From contig NC_046683.1 in NCBI RefSeq assembly GCF_009870125.1, forward strand, positions 56,187,869-56,251,868: 64,000 nucleotides of DNA, read 5' to 3'. This document shows positions 1-13,600 of this stretch, one piece after another (positions within the stretch are counted from its first letter, which is position 1; every line of letters begins with the position of its first letter). A program made the position numbers and the translations under genes. The notes below the pieces were generated by a model. It worked only from the letters and a program-made list of their open reading frames with translations. It did no database searches and was not told the origin of the DNA. The stretch is from Drosophila pseudoobscura (Eukaryota > Arthropoda > Insecta > Diptera > Drosophilidae).

Positions 1-1596
1 CTTGCACATCGTCGACAGCATTTTGCAGCGCTTGATGCAGGGCCAGGGAGTCATGTTCATGGCCGATTCGGGTTCCATGCGCTGCTCCTGCCGATATTGC
101 ACTGCTGTAGTCGCCTCTTCTATCTGTGTACGGAAATCCATGAGCCAGCTGGGACTGTAAAAATATATAAAATAAAAAAAATATTTCAAGCGCTCATTGA
201 AAAAGAAGCCGTTTAGTAGCAGGGATATTTGGCAATACTACGGAAGCAAAGCGGTTTGTTTGAAGACAATTTATTTATTTATATAATGTACGAAAGAATG
301 TTGTGGATACAACTGGTTTTTCTCGATTTTCGGGGGCGGAAAGAGGTGTGTGAAACAAACTTCAACTGGCAGGGCATCACATCTTTATGGGTCGGAAACG
401 TTTCCTCTTAAATTCGAGTACATCCGCGGTACTTCTCGGATACAAAAATGACTACATTTTACATACACATGCATCTGCATCAGCATCTGCGTACGCGGAC
501 AAAGTTGCGTCGGTCTCTGCTAAGTAAATTTTGAGAACCATGACCATAATTGCCAGATTACGATACATCGAGTCTTTAATTTGCCAAGGGGTTGAAGGAG
601 CCTAGCCAATCCCAGGGCCTTGGGAATAATGCGAACCGGCTTGCACACATACTTTTGTAAAGTGTTGTATGTATATCCTCGTACATGAGCCGTCTTTGGC
701 GTACAGATGCGCACAAGTGCCTGCGAGGATACGCCTTTTCGTATCAGAAATGATGCGTTTTACTGCATGGCAGAGCTTCGCCAGCAAAATACTCATAATT
801 TTGAGTATAGTCACCCTTCTGCGGGATAGGAATTTCCATCGTTGTTTGCAAGATGGTTTTGTATATTCTCAAGAACATTTTTGGCATATTTAAGCGGATA
901 ATTTTTTTAATGCACTCGAATGGAATTTGTTAGAAAATAACTTCAAACTTCTATAGAAGGGGGGCAGGGCCACTTCTTCCCTTGGAAATTCCCTTGGGTT
1001 TGCGAAGCCAAGAATGTAGCAAAGTATGCAAGAATAATGCGAAGGGAAGGAAAAAATTCTTAAATTTACGAAAGGTTGAATGAGGCACGGAAACTGCTTT
1101 ATTGTCAGTATTAATTTGCTTTACTTACAACATGTCCTTGCAGCTCCGCCTCTCTGTGGGTTCTGTGAATCCCAAGTTGATCTTGCGTCGACCTCAGGCC
1201 CGCCAACTGATTGTAGTGATGGAGGGGGGCGTGGTGTAACGATGACAAAGGCTGACCATACGGATCCGTGCCCAGGTATTCGAGGGCACCGTGATTCTGC
1301 AAGTACTCAGATATCTAAATAACTTTGGAAATACTTGAATTAGTTCAATAGAGATGATAACTTACCTGTTGCTGAGGAGGGCTTTGCGTGGAATGGTGGA
1401 ACGGCGGCGGAAAATACGGAGGCTGAAAATCGGACTGAAGTGATTGATGATGCATGGTAGCTGCTGACCCATGAGTACCACTGTGTCCACTATGACCGGT
1501 GGCCGGACCGCTTCTACCTGTGTGCCCACCGGAATGGGTCGTGTAAGCCGCGCTGCTGCTGGACAATCCTAGACTCCCATGTCCACTGAGGCGCTC
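1..1596 (-). CDS. TfAP-2: Transcription factor AP-2, coding exons 2 to 4 (partial, continues past position 1)
   Basis: Three exons read on the minus strand: 1366-1596, 1129-1314 and 1-154, all in phase 0, with acceptors TATCAG, TTTAG and TTACAG and GTAAGT donors. Exon 2 is rich in Ser, Gly and His and carries DFQPPYFPPPFH (about residues 69-80), the signature of the AP-2 N-terminal transactivation region. The next exon has QLAGL, matching the vertebrate QLSGLDPR region. The last has DRRGDYSSAIS and LHQALQNAVDDVQ, corresponding to DYRRHEDLL and SLPHAIEEVPHV in vertebrate AP-2. AP-2 proteins bind GCC-rich DNA as dimers in the nucleus. The DNA-binding and helix-span-helix domains must lie beyond position 1. 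The second aromatic of the PY motif is Phe here (PPPF), whereas vertebrates have Tyr (PPPY). Identity is secure from motif order; only about 200 residues are in the window. Confidence 0.9.
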
Positions 1597-3237
1597 CTGA
1601 TACAAATGGAACAAATCATGAGCATGAGAATCGGTGAGCTAGTGCAAGCAAGAAAGGAATCAACTTGTTTTGCGCAAAAAAGGCTTTACATTACGCAAGC
1701 CTATGGAAAACATTAAAATTGTATTCTTAATTTATACGGAATATTTTACCCACTTTACATACATACATATCGAGATATCCCTCTAACATGTAAGAGTGTC
1801 TTGAGACACTTGTTATATTTTTCACATTAACAAAACTAAGAGCTTTTACATCAATTAAATATTTTTTTGGCTGTTAATAACAACCACACCAATTACGTGA
1901 AGAAGTTTTGAAAGCCCTCTACTTTTTATTTCCATGTGCACAAAATATTTTTTATTTCCCTAGTAAAATTTGACCTGCTGCATGTTGTGCCAGGCTTAGA
2001 GGGATATATATTTAAAGAAATAGACTCAGTTTTGTACAGCTGGTACTTGGTGATTGAAACAATATTGTGTATTTACAGATCCACCCATTACCGATGGGAA
2101 ACGTCTGATCACCGTCAAAAAATATGATTTTTCAAGTTTGGAGACACTCTTTTTGCTTCGGATATGGAGAGAGATATGTATGTATGGTATATATTATTTG
2201 TACTACCGAAATCATGCATATGGGATGTTCAATTAATTGTTTTTAGGCTCCAATGTTACAATTTAAATGCGGGGCAATGTATGCAAGCAGAGAGAAGTGC
2301 TTCTGGCCACATATAGGGCATATTTTTGTACAGAATGATTAGCCTTGTCGGTATAGATTTATCCGTATCTCCGCTCGACTATACTATAGTCGACCATAAG
2401 AGCTAGAACATTGAGAGGCACAATTACAAAGGGACTTTTTCTATTAATCTTGGTAAGTGTGTTACGATCGGATAACTGTTACAATCAACTTACGAGAATG
2501 TTTTAATAAAATATTTTTTGCAAGAAATGAGACCTCATTCCCAATCCTCACATTGTCAGAGCGTCATCAAATACTTCCTGTAGTTCCATTAGATATTTGT
2601 GCACTACATTTATCATATTTCATATACATAGCCATAGATACAATCACAAAAAGATTTCGAAGAGACACTCTTTCTTTACTATCACGCATAAAGAACAAAG
2701 ATATAGCTTTTCCGACACCAAAAAAAGATGTAGCATCAACACACGAGGGAATCATTCAATGTCCGTGTCTACGGCTGGCCAAAGGCACTTAGGCTTTTGT
2801 TTTTTTGCGGTAAGATACACTTGAGATGATGCCAAACCTTCTAAACAGAATCTGAAAAATACCTGAACATGAACCGCTGGCATATCCACATACGCTAAAG
2901 TCATGTTATCATATTCAACTTCAAAAAAACTTCACTTATACAAAATAATTAGGCACGCACTTTTATTTATTTGAAGTTATTTAATTCATGCCTTTAACAA
3001 AGGCCTTCAATTTTTGCTTCGAAATTGAATTAGTCCAAGCAATTTAGTATCATCATTTTGTATTTGTATTTTTTTGAACACATTCGCACGTGGGTCGCCA
3101 GGCGAGGAACAATCAGATATCGACACGCGCTTTTGCCCGATCCGACGGCAAGAACAGAACCCTATTCCATGAAAGACGAACGCGAAATGAAAACTAGTCT
3201 CGGCAGTGTGCCAAAAAGGCAGAAATATTGTAAGCGT

Positions 3238-3286
3238 ACTAGCGTCCCAGCGTACCAACGTACCAACGTACCAACGTACCACCGTC
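3238..3286. repeat. Tandem repeat, unit about 9 bases (GTACCAACn)
   Basis: Four to five near-perfect units of CGTACCAA. Noncoding. Confidence 0.6.
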
Positions 3287-5442
3287 GACGTCAGCTTCGC
3301 TTCGGTGGCGCTGATTCGTGGAGTCGTCACAAAGCGGCGCGACGCTACGTTACGATGTGCTATGCTATGTGTGCTATGCTACCGTTAGAGTTCGGTTTAA
3401 GGAATTGCTGTGGAGGTCTCATTGTGATTATGGAAAACCTTAAATGTATTGTACAAATATGTGTACGAAGCAGGATAAAGGGTGAAGTCGGAAGCCAGCT
3501 TAGTGAATGGGCTTGATATCGCAAGACATTTTACTTTGTCCACCATCCGTTTGGCCTTTGAATATCCCGGATACAGTGTCAATACAAGATTCACACGATA
3601 AGACGGCGCAACATTATCCATGAATGCGGTTATTGATTCTTAAAATTTGACAAATGCTATGGAACTTAGTATGGTGCTCTTTTCGTGCCATTTGATTACG
3701 ATTCTTAGCTCTTATTTACATTGGTGTAAGTATAAGCCAAATAAATACATTATGGATTTTCAGCTGGGTCCGTGGGGCGGAGGGTCGGAGGGTCGGGGCA
3801 CAGGATGGATACTCCTAGTTGATTACATTCACCAGCTTCTTAATTCCTCATTGTGTCCGAAGATTGCGGAAAAGAATGACAGTAATTTGACACAAAAGCT
3901 TGAGGTTTTCAGAAACTGAACATGTTTATTCAATTGCAAATGTGCATATGTACAGATGTATGGACCGTATTGAAGAGCTAAAGGCATTGTGGTCCAAATA
4001 AGGCATTTCTCCTAGTGCAACCAAACAAGGCCGGCCCTGAGTATGGTCCATACTCTCCATTTCCTCAAATTCGTATCGCTTTAATTCACTAAGTCAAATT
4101 GATGGCGCATTCAATTACATATGAACATATTCATATTATTAGAGCTATAGTTTAATCCGCGAAATATACACTCTCCTGTAGTTAAGGGGAATGGCGTGGA
4201 CACTGCTGGTGACAGACTCGTACTTAAACCTTAACCCGACGCAACTATGCCGCATTCCCTGCACTTGCTTTGTAATTGGACGCATTTGTGGCACAAATAT
4301 TATTTAAAGGATATGCGACAACAACCAACTCAGAAGAACATCCTCGTTGCTGGACCAAACACCGGAACGAACCTGTTGTAGATTCCCAATCTATTTGCAG
4401 TACTATTGACTTTTTGTTACGCCGACGGCACTTTGTATTTACTTGAATGTTTAAAATTTGTACAAAGGCCCAAAGGAGTTTATTATTAAGAGAGAGCCCC
4501 AAGAGAAGTCGAATTGGTGCGCGCTTCTCCAATTTTATCGAATCAGACTACTGTACTGCCATAGCTTCGTCACTGTATAATTCGTTTGTAAGTAAATAAA
4601 TCTTCATGCCATATATTTGTGAACAGAGAAGCCTATCGGGTACAAATATGTTGGGCATATTTTTGTGTAAATGACCCTCCAATAATCTTGATTGTTGGGT
4701 TCAACAGGGGAATAGAATAGACCTTCTTGGCAGCGATCATGTCAGGCTTTGGATACAGCTTCGGCCTAAGAACGTGGCAATTGCGAATTGGGCTCAAGTT
4801 TATTGTGGCTTAATAAATTTAAATAATTTTGATTGATTACTTTGGATTATCTTGTCATTTGCCAACATCAAATAGAATATCCAAGAATACAGATAAACCG
4901 GTTGTCTTTTGTTTTGCCTGAATATTCGGCTTTCGACTTTCGGCGTTGGGCTAGGTTTCTTCGTCTTTCCAAGAGATTTCTCGCATACTCTCCGAAATAA
5001 TCGTGCTTGGGTCTAATTATAAGACAAATCCCAGTCAATACACACGAGTATGAACGTCGCCACTCCATCATAGCCCTATTCTTGAATAATTTTTACCTCT
5101 AACTGTTTTTCGATTAAGTAGAACAGTTGTAATCAATGGTTTTTATGCATACCATAATATTAGAATATCTTGGGTCGAAGTTTGCATAGTTTGCGTAGAT
5201 GTCATGTCTGTTTGTATTCTAAATTGAAATTAATTTTTGGTAGCCGCATGCTCATCCATCGGGTCCCGTCCCGCTTCTACTCGCTTATTCTCGACGGTTG
5301 CCGTCACTCAATACCGTCAAAGTGGCGACTTCAGACTCTTGTCTTGGCCCCGGTCTGTACGAGTATCGGAGTAACTGGATGCGTGGCTCTTTGGGCAATG
5401 CTTTTGACCCTTCGCCGGCGAATGTGAGTGAGGAGTGAGCGT

Positions 5443-5474
5443 GGCGAGGCGAGGCGAGGCGGGGCGGGGCGGGC
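5443..5474. repeat. GC-rich tandem repeat (GGCGA then GGGGC)
   Basis: Three GGCGA-type units followed by three GGGGC units in otherwise AT-rich intron DNA. Confidence 0.6.
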
Positions 5475-6919
5475 GACTGTTTGGTTTGGCTATGCTTTAT
5501 TCCAAACTTTGTCTTTTTGCTGTTATTATTATTTATTTATTTATTTTCTTCTTGTTCTTTATTATTAATTGTTCGATTGGAAACTCTTAGTTTTCAATCA
5601 CATGAAACTCAGAATTATACTCCATTGTTTGCTATTGCTATTGCTATTGCTTTTGCCCGACATGAATATGCTGAAATTTACAGACTTACCCTGGTCAATA
5701 CTCCCATGGCGTAATTCAAGATAAAGATAAATAAATTATAAAGGTTCGAATGGTCTGTTAGCTGGTTGACTATCTGGTTTTGAAGGCACAGGTAGACAGT
5801 TGGAAGCTGTTGAGCAGGTCGAAATAGTTTCACCTCAAGTGTGTTCAGAACGGCAATCATACCTCTGGGACCCATACACCATACACATATCTGTTCACAT
5901 ACGCGTATGTCGGTATGTACGAGTATGTATATCTCTATACATAAATGCGCACTTCACTTGGTATTCTAATGAAATGTTATCCACTTGCGAATGATCAATT
6001 GCCATTAAAAGAGTTTTGACTCCGAAATCAGGGTTCACTTTTCAAGCCAACCTATTACAGTTCCTAGTCCAATGTGATTCGTATATACCCTAGCAGAGAG
6101 TAATTCAATTTCCACCAGAATCTTGAACACGAAGAATGATCTATGGTGCTGCTGTATTAAATTGCTGAAAATATTGCACCAAAATATTTACTGCAGGATA
6201 GTAAAATCACAGTATGGTATAGTCAGGTTGTTTCACAGAAGCACAGAAGAAGCAAAGATTTCCCGCATTTTCGGTAGATTGTTGAAATGATCATTTGTTC
6301 TTTTAAGATGCTAGATTAAAGTAAAACCCATCCGAAATAGTTTAGCAAAAACCTTTGAGTATTCTTTAGTTTCGATAAACCTTTCTGGCATAGGCTTGCG
6401 ATCCGGACTTTCGACGTTCTACGTAGGAAGAAATATTATGAGCCAAATCTTGTCATTTGTAGCTTCTTAACTCACGCAGTAAAACGCATACAAACTGGAG
6501 AGTATGTGGCAATCTAGATCGACTTAACTTTTTCACATACTTTGTGGGCCGCAAAAGGTTAAATTTTTTAATATTCATATTGATGAAGCCAACTGAAATA
6601 TAATAAACGTATAACGTATTCACCTGCAGGGTCTCACTATAGCTTTCCTGGATTGGCGATAGGAAAAAACCTAGACCTTGAATCAAGGACTTAAAGGTTC
6701 ACTTAGGTAAATTACTCTATCTGAACTCTTCCATACCTTCCATTCTTTATAATGCCTTGAAAAGTTGATGAACTATTTTATGTGTATCTGTATTATGTTA
6801 GTATTTACATAAGTACATACAAATACTTCTGCAAATGATTTAATTTCTGTACAAATTAAACTCTACCTCTACCTCTACCCTACTCCCCGCTTATGTTACA
6901 TAATAACATAAGCGAGCAG

Positions 6920-7410
6920 GAAAGATGTAAGCCGTGGCAAGAGTCGCGGCTCTACGTTTGTCCCTATAATTAGTTAGTATAGTTTTACATCTGCCTCTCT
7001 TTCCTCATTCTCACAACAACTCCAGCCGTTTCATCTCGCTCCCCTCTGCAGAGCGCACACACAAAGAGTGAGGAAGAGAGAGTGAGTTAGCGCGTGGAAG
7101 ACGTTGCGTAGCCACTGCAGCTTCATTTTTTTTCTGGCTATAATAATAATCCAATCTGATCCATTTTGTATGCCATATATTTTCGTCCTTGTGGCGGCGG
7201 AGTAGGGCGTTCCGAAATTTTAAAATGCACCTGCAAGAATGTGATATCACAGGAGTTTGGACACAAAATATGGTTACTCTCTGAGAATTAGGCATCAAGT
7301 AAGACGGACTGACGGACAATCAGACATGTTTATATCGACTCGGCTATTGATGATGCCGATCACGAATGTATGTTCTTCATGGGGTCGGAAACGCTTTCTT
7401 CTAGGGGTTA
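6920..7410 (+). repeat. DINE-1-like interspersed repeat, copy A
   Basis: This block aligns by eye with the inverted block at 16320-16830. Shared words in order are CGTGGCAAG..CGCGGCTCTAC, GTTAGTAT, GTGAG..GCGCGTGGA, TAGCCACTGCA, TGGCTATAATAAT, GATATCACAGGA, TCTCTGAGAA, AGACGGACTGACGG and TCGACTCG.CTATTGATG. The tail GACGGAC..GACATG..TCGACTCGGCTATTGATG..GGGGTCGGAAACG matches my recollection of DINE-1 / mini-me elements, which are Helentron-related non-autonomous repeats of Drosophila. It has no coding capacity. Confidence 0.65.
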
Positions 7411-7900
7411 CACACATCTATTTTCACCCCAAATCCAATATACATATGTATGTACATATGTGCCTCTATACTCTTTCAGTATCGGGAATAAAAAGGTGAC
7501 ATTTTTCATAAAGAATAAATATCTAGTAATTAATTGTTCTATCGCCGGGGTCGGCACGCATATATTCTCATGTTTTGTTTGCGTTTGTTTGCAAACAAAA
7601 CGGAACATTGTTTGGTGCCAACACCGTTATAAAAGCGGCGGCGCACTTTCGTATGCACATAAGATAGGGCCTTGCCGACTCCTGCTCCATCGGAATCCAT
7701 CGGACTTTGGAGCAGCCCAAACCAGTTACGTCAGTAACATTTTGATTTACAAGACGTAGATAAGACGTAAACTCCGCTTTTGACGCCCTCTAACGGGTTT
7801 TCTGTAAGATGGTAGCACCAGGGGGCGTTGCAAAATCACCTCTGTGTAGTTGCCATGTAACAGAATTATTGCAATGTAAAAACCGTATTATTTAAAATAT

Positions 7901-8270
7901 ATGTGCAACAAAAGGCGACAAAAGGAAAATCCTGTGCAGCTTGAAGTACACCGCATGGAACCGCTACGGAGCTGTTCAACAGGTCGGCAGGACCAACGAG
8001 GAAGCTCATCTGTACAACGTCCGTGTGCATCCCGTGGGCCTGAGGCCGCAGATGATAAACACCGGCTGGTGGCTATTGTGCTGCAGTTTATAGCGATAAC
8101 AATCTTGGGACCTTCACAGATCTCCGTCGGCGCATAAATTGGCGAGAAATACGAACTGGAGCTGAATCCAAGCCAGCATCTGGGCAAGGCGGCCGGCATT
8201 CACTTATACGATGAGCACGACCTGCGCCGCATGGGCTACAACAAGACGCCCGACATCTAAATAATACTGT
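7901..8270 (+). pseudogene. Broken fragment of an unidentified protein gene
   Basis: Two plus-strand stretches look like former coding sequence. Frame one gives SLKYTAWNRYGAVQQVG, TNEEAHLYNVRVHPVGL and MINTGWWLLC, then stops near 8090. After a frame break, a second stretch gives EKYELELNPSQHLGK, GIHLYDEHDLRRMGYN and KTPDI, then a TAA near 8260. The two halves together look like one small protein with a short hydrophobic segment, now interrupted by stops and a frameshift. No introns are visible, which would suit a retrocopy, but I see no clear poly-A tail. I do not recognise the family. It sits inside the TfAP-2 intron on the opposite strand. Confidence 0.5.
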
Positions 8271-10566
8271 ACTGCCATTCCTCAACAAAGGCGCGGCACC
8301 GGGGTCAATTGGATCGAGAGCAATTTTGACTATCGGCGAAAAAGGAAATAGACACTTTTCAGTAAAAGAGGATTTGGTCTTCATGCAGCTAACCTAACGG
8401 AGAGACAAACAACAGCCAAAGAATCCATAGCCTCAAGTCCAGCTACTGTAGAAGCACATCCGATCCGCTGCGACAATTACGACAATCGAGAAAGGAATCC
8501 CGAACGCTTCTTGCGAGGGCGCTTGACTGTTTTGGAGAGTAGTGGAGTAGTTGAGTATACATATGTATACTTGAGTAGCGCAATGGATGCGCCTGCATCG
8601 TGCTCTATCGTTCGGAATCCAAGCATTCAATGATACAACTAAATGAAATTACAATACGAGGGAAAGTAAGGAGCTAAGATCTGCAAGCAAATCTTCAAGC
8701 CAATCCATAATCTTTAAGATGACAGGAGAAGGAAAGGAGAAAAAGATCCATTCTAAGGATTGAGCGGTTGCTGAAATAAGTTACTTTTTACTTCAGGCGC
8801 TTTATTTCAGAACACTTTTATTACTGGATAAAATAAATTAAAAAAATGAAAAGCGGGAATTGTATATTATTTTTAAGTCCTTTTTTACAAATCCTCCCTC
8901 ACACCTTAATTCACGACACATGTACATGCATATGTATACATATATTGAGTACATTGAGTGGGAGAGGGCTGAAGTTTTCGTGTTCCTATGGCAGCAAAGA
9001 ACTCTGGGTTTAAACAAATGTATGTTGCAAAGATATTAATGGGATGCGACTCAGTCCTGGTGAATTTGACTTATATGCGTTCCTGTTTTTACAATCAAAG
9101 CGGAATAAATCTTTATGACCCTCCACAACACGGGCATAGAAACCATCGGACAGAGCTACAAACACATTTTCACCTGCCAAGGTGTCAAAAGATGTGTGTT
9201 GTAATTTGTTTGGCACCATTCGGAGCTGGAAGTTTCTTTTCTTAATTCACGGAAACATTTAATATTGTCACAACACATTTATACTGCTCGTTTGTCTTTA
9301 ACAGTTTCGGAAATGCTGCCTTCTCTGCATAGCACAGCAGCAAGCTTTTAGTCAAAATTATGATGACCCTTGAAAATGCGCAAAAAAAGAAATGAATCCC
9401 TTAGCTGCAAATAATAATTTAATTAGCACGTGGCTACCATAAGATCGGGAGCAAGCACGTTCAAATTCTTTGCCGATGACGTAATGATTCTGAATACTTA
9501 TACAGTAGCAGGAGCCAGGAATTGACGTCGATCCCAACTGCTGCTATTACTGAAATTACGGCACCAAATCATTCCTCCTCAGCGAAGATATGATACACGT
9601 ACGAGTATGGTACAAAAAATACTACGGTGCGCGCGTTTTTCGCATTCTTTTCGCGCTACCTGTGCCAGACCCCTGAATACCGCCAATTATAATACGACAT
9701 ATAAAACGAGTATGCCCTAATATTTAGCGAGGCTCCTTGGCTTCAACGCATGGTCACGACTTTTTAATTACGCTGTCAAGTTAAGTGGCGGTGGGATTGT
9801 GGGGGGCTTGTCTTTCGGCTGCCAGGATCGGAGTCAGACCTGGAGGGAGTCACAGCCAGAAGGATATGCTGACCAAGTTTCTTGTTAGAACAAGAAATGC
9901 TAATATTGTGATAATATTTATATCATTAATCATAACAAGCATCAATTTATGGCCAGTCTGTTTCTCCTCCTTGTGGAAGGAACTGTAAACATTTACACAA
10001 CACTTGGACCCACTTTAGGCTTAAGTCCTCGAAACTGTGGTCTGTTCCAAGGTGCGCTGGACTCTTAAAATATATTCATTTCCATTTATATTACATGTGT
10101 ATGTATGTGGTTCGATGTCCGGTGCTGCCGGTTATTGGAACTGCAAGTTGGATCCGTCGGAAGGGCCAAGTGCGTTTTTTGGGCTATAAATTAAACGAAT
10201 TTAAGAGGAAGCTTCCAAACACTAAATATAATATTCACAACAATGGAAATGTGCAACGAACGATAATCGATTTTTGCTTATTGCGATCCAGGTATTCCAT
10301 TCCACGCTGATCCTTGGCTAAGCACGCGCTCCAATCGCCTGCAACAGACAGAGCAGTGTTACTCGCTCGCCCGCTCCGTATGCCACAAAGCCATGACGAA
10401 GCAGGCCACTGGCCTTAATGAAGTAGTAAAACTCATTCATAAATGTATTAAACCTGCTGGGTATTTGCGAAGCTTGGAGGAGCAAGCTCGAGCCCAGAAC
10501 CTGCGACTGGGTCGGTGTTCTAGCGTACAAATGACGAATAGAAGAATGAGCCTCAGAATCACTACT

Positions 10567-10618
10567 CAGCCAGCCATCGCCATCCAGCCAGCCATCCAGC
10601 CAGCCAGCCAGCCAGCAA
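10567..10618. repeat. CAGC/CAGCCAT microsatellite
   Basis: Imperfect CAGCCAGCCATC units within the TfAP-2 intron. Confidence 0.65.
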
Positions 10619-13600
10619 GCCTTACAGGTAGGCCTTAGCTCCGGCCGTTTGCAATCAGAGTCCCAAAGACCGGCTTGAACGTCAGCAACAAGCAAGCGCA
10701 AGCAAGCCCCACCAACTGCAGTCCATTTGTTGGGTCGCCGTCCAGCCCTGGCTGGACTCTTCCTTTTACTTCATGTCGGTACCTTATACCTTATGCCGGC
10801 CAATATTGCGGAGGAACACAGCCAACCCAACCCAACGCAACGCAACGCAGCACAAAGCAACAGCAATGTTGGCTTGCTTCCTTCCTTTGCCACGAGCCTA
10901 ACACACGCCGTTCAGTTCACGTTGTCGACGTTCCGACACTTGATTTCGTTGGTGGATCGTGGCCACGTTATGAACATTTACATATATCTTGCCAATCAAT
11001 TTAGTTTTGTTGGACTTTTTAATTTCCTCTTTGCAAATGAAATCAATTTTGATGCGTATGAACGGAAATGTTTTAGAGTGGATTTATAAGATTCTACACA
11101 TCTCCTTTATCACTGCGAAATGAAAGGAGTAAACGAATAAGCATATGTACATACATATATATGCATATGCATCTGTGTCTTGCACCTTCACACCAGATCA
11201 GCATAAAATGTTTTGGTTAAAACTGCTAGCACATTTCCGGTAAATGTAAGCCATTAAAAAGTCGACTGTGAATATACTAAACAATTGAATACAGATAAGC
11301 GACAGTGCAGTGGAATCGCGTTTGGTTGTATTGTCATAATCACTGTACATAGAAGACTACTAGAGCTAGAGCTAGCTTAGGACTATATAGAAATTTAATA
11401 CTAATATGTATATAGTATTATCCTTATGCTTTGGCCTTGCGATAGGTAACTGAACACTGAAACATATGCACATACATATGTAGTTGGTGTTATGATATTC
11501 AGAATATTATCAGATACGTGTACAAGTACTTGATAGCAAACAAGACAGTTGCCGTATAGACGGAATTCATAACCATAGAAATCTTTCTGTCAAGAGTATT
11601 ACTCAACAATTTAAGTATATTTTTGACGATCTATATAGTATTCTATAAGGCCATTGGGGCTAAGATTTATTGTTAGCTTATCAAAGTTATTAGCCGTCCA
11701 CTTTACTTAAAAAAAGGATTCTCTGTTGTTTGTGTTTATTCTTTTTTTCAAACGAGTCACGCTTGAAAACGAAACCCGCACCGATAAATGTATGAACCCG
11801 AAACGAACTAACGTCAAAATGTTTCAATCTTGGTAAAATATATTCAAGAATCGGAGTAGCGGGTGTGTGAAGCAATACTTTTTATTCATATTTGTGTGGG
11901 CTGCATACTGAAAACCTGAATAATTATTATAAATTATAAAGAAATTATTCAATAAATCAGAGCGAAGCCGATAAATCTTTTACATAAACTACAGATCAAG
12001 CGCTGTGCTGTGTATAAAAAAGCTCAAAGCCTAAATCTTTTTTATTGATATTTTAAAAACCGTGATGGGAACATTTCTGGAACGCAGATCCGAACTATAT
12101 GGCATTATTTCTCAGTCGGGCACCGCACGCAAATTGACGATGTGTTGCGGTCCGATCTCATAAATTATTTTGGCAACGCATCACGCGAGTGTCCCAGTCA
12201 GATTTTACCTGATTTAGGCAGCATGCAGCATGCGGGGCTAACCAAAGCTAATGCCAACATACTCGGCATACCCATTTGAGGGCGAGCATGGTGATTTTTG
12301 TGGGCGATGACTTTTGCTCAACCTCTTTGTTGTGTTTTTGTTTTGATCTCTGGCCCTTGCCCCGCAAATTGCCCTATTTTTTATCTGGCATCAAAAAAGT
12401 TCTTGGAAGACAGATGCACCATATAATTTTGCTAATTAAATGGGGCAGCATGTACCCACGCATTTCCAGCATTTGCCAAAGAGGAGGCTGTTCTGGAGCA
12501 GTATTATTTTTTGGTTTATTTCTTAGATTTACACACTCCTTAGCCGTCGGTGTGGCATACCGGGAGCCAGCTAAGTTCGAGTGGGAAAAAGTGTTTTTAT
12601 ACTCGGAATACTCTGAGAGTGTAGGGGTTGGTGGCTTGTTTTTTTCCGACCGACCCCTAAAGTATACATTTAAATTCTCGCATGGCCTCAACAGTCGACC
12701 TATTTCATAGGATGTCCGTCCTTCGCTCCATATGAACGAATGTAGTTACTGTGTAGGTACTGTGGGAACCACATTTGATTTGTGAGAAGTATCAGTTCGT
12801 GTTTACTATACATACAGTGGGGAGAGTGTTATACATGGTATACTCCTCCGAATCACGCAATTAACGATCTAGAGAAACAGTCACTAGGACGAGAATTACA
12901 ATCAAAGCAAGGAAAACTATCTAACCATTATACAACAAGTTTTGGGTGATCGCCCGAAATTGTACTCTTACTTGTATATAAGCGAGTGAGCCGGGGGTTG
13001 GCGTACGAGAAAAGCGAATGCGCTGGGGGGCTCGCCTCCTGTGTGATGTGTGAGACGGTCTCAAATCTCCATTTCGCGAATGCCAATACCCTTCTCATGA
13101 TCACAAAAAAACAGGTCTATGAAAGCCAATCTTAATAACTATTCGAGGGGTAGGAGTAACTTTTACTTGCAACTCTCAATTTGAATAGAAAACATATATG
13201 TCAATAAAAGACTATCCCGAGGCCGGGCTCCTCCATTTATGCGGTCCGTGACGGTGTTTTTTCTAGGCCCTAAAAATGCGCGGAGCTTTCTACTTTGTTG
13301 ACAACAAGAAAAGTATTTTAAAGTTGTCAAACTTTGCGGAAATCTGGATCTTTGGGAGCCGAATTTTTAGTGGGAATATAAAGTGAAATCCCTTAAACCT
13401 CCGAATGAGATAGGAAAATGCGGCATACGGACTTAAAGTGGGCTCTACTATAAATTGGTCATTATCTTTGCTGCTAGAATGGTCAAGTCAAGAATGGTAA
13501 TCAGCCTGTGAATATGGCAATCAGAGTTCACTCAGTGTAGTGTGTGTTCGGGTAATTGGGCAAAGTGCTTGCGTGCCTGAAAGTGCCCAAGGAAATTTGA

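Noticed and set aside
2370..2396. Palindrome CGACTATACTATAGTCG as a regulatory hairpin
   Set aside because: Short and perfect but isolated, with no gene context; expected occasionally by chance in DNA of this composition.
5735..5755. GGTTCGAATGG resembling a tRNA B box
   Set aside because: No A box or cloverleaf can be built around it. No tRNA found in the window.
12276..12710. 144-codon plus-strand ORF
   Set aside because: Hydrophobic, no family features, overlaps a similar antisense ORF, and lies in AT-rich intron DNA.
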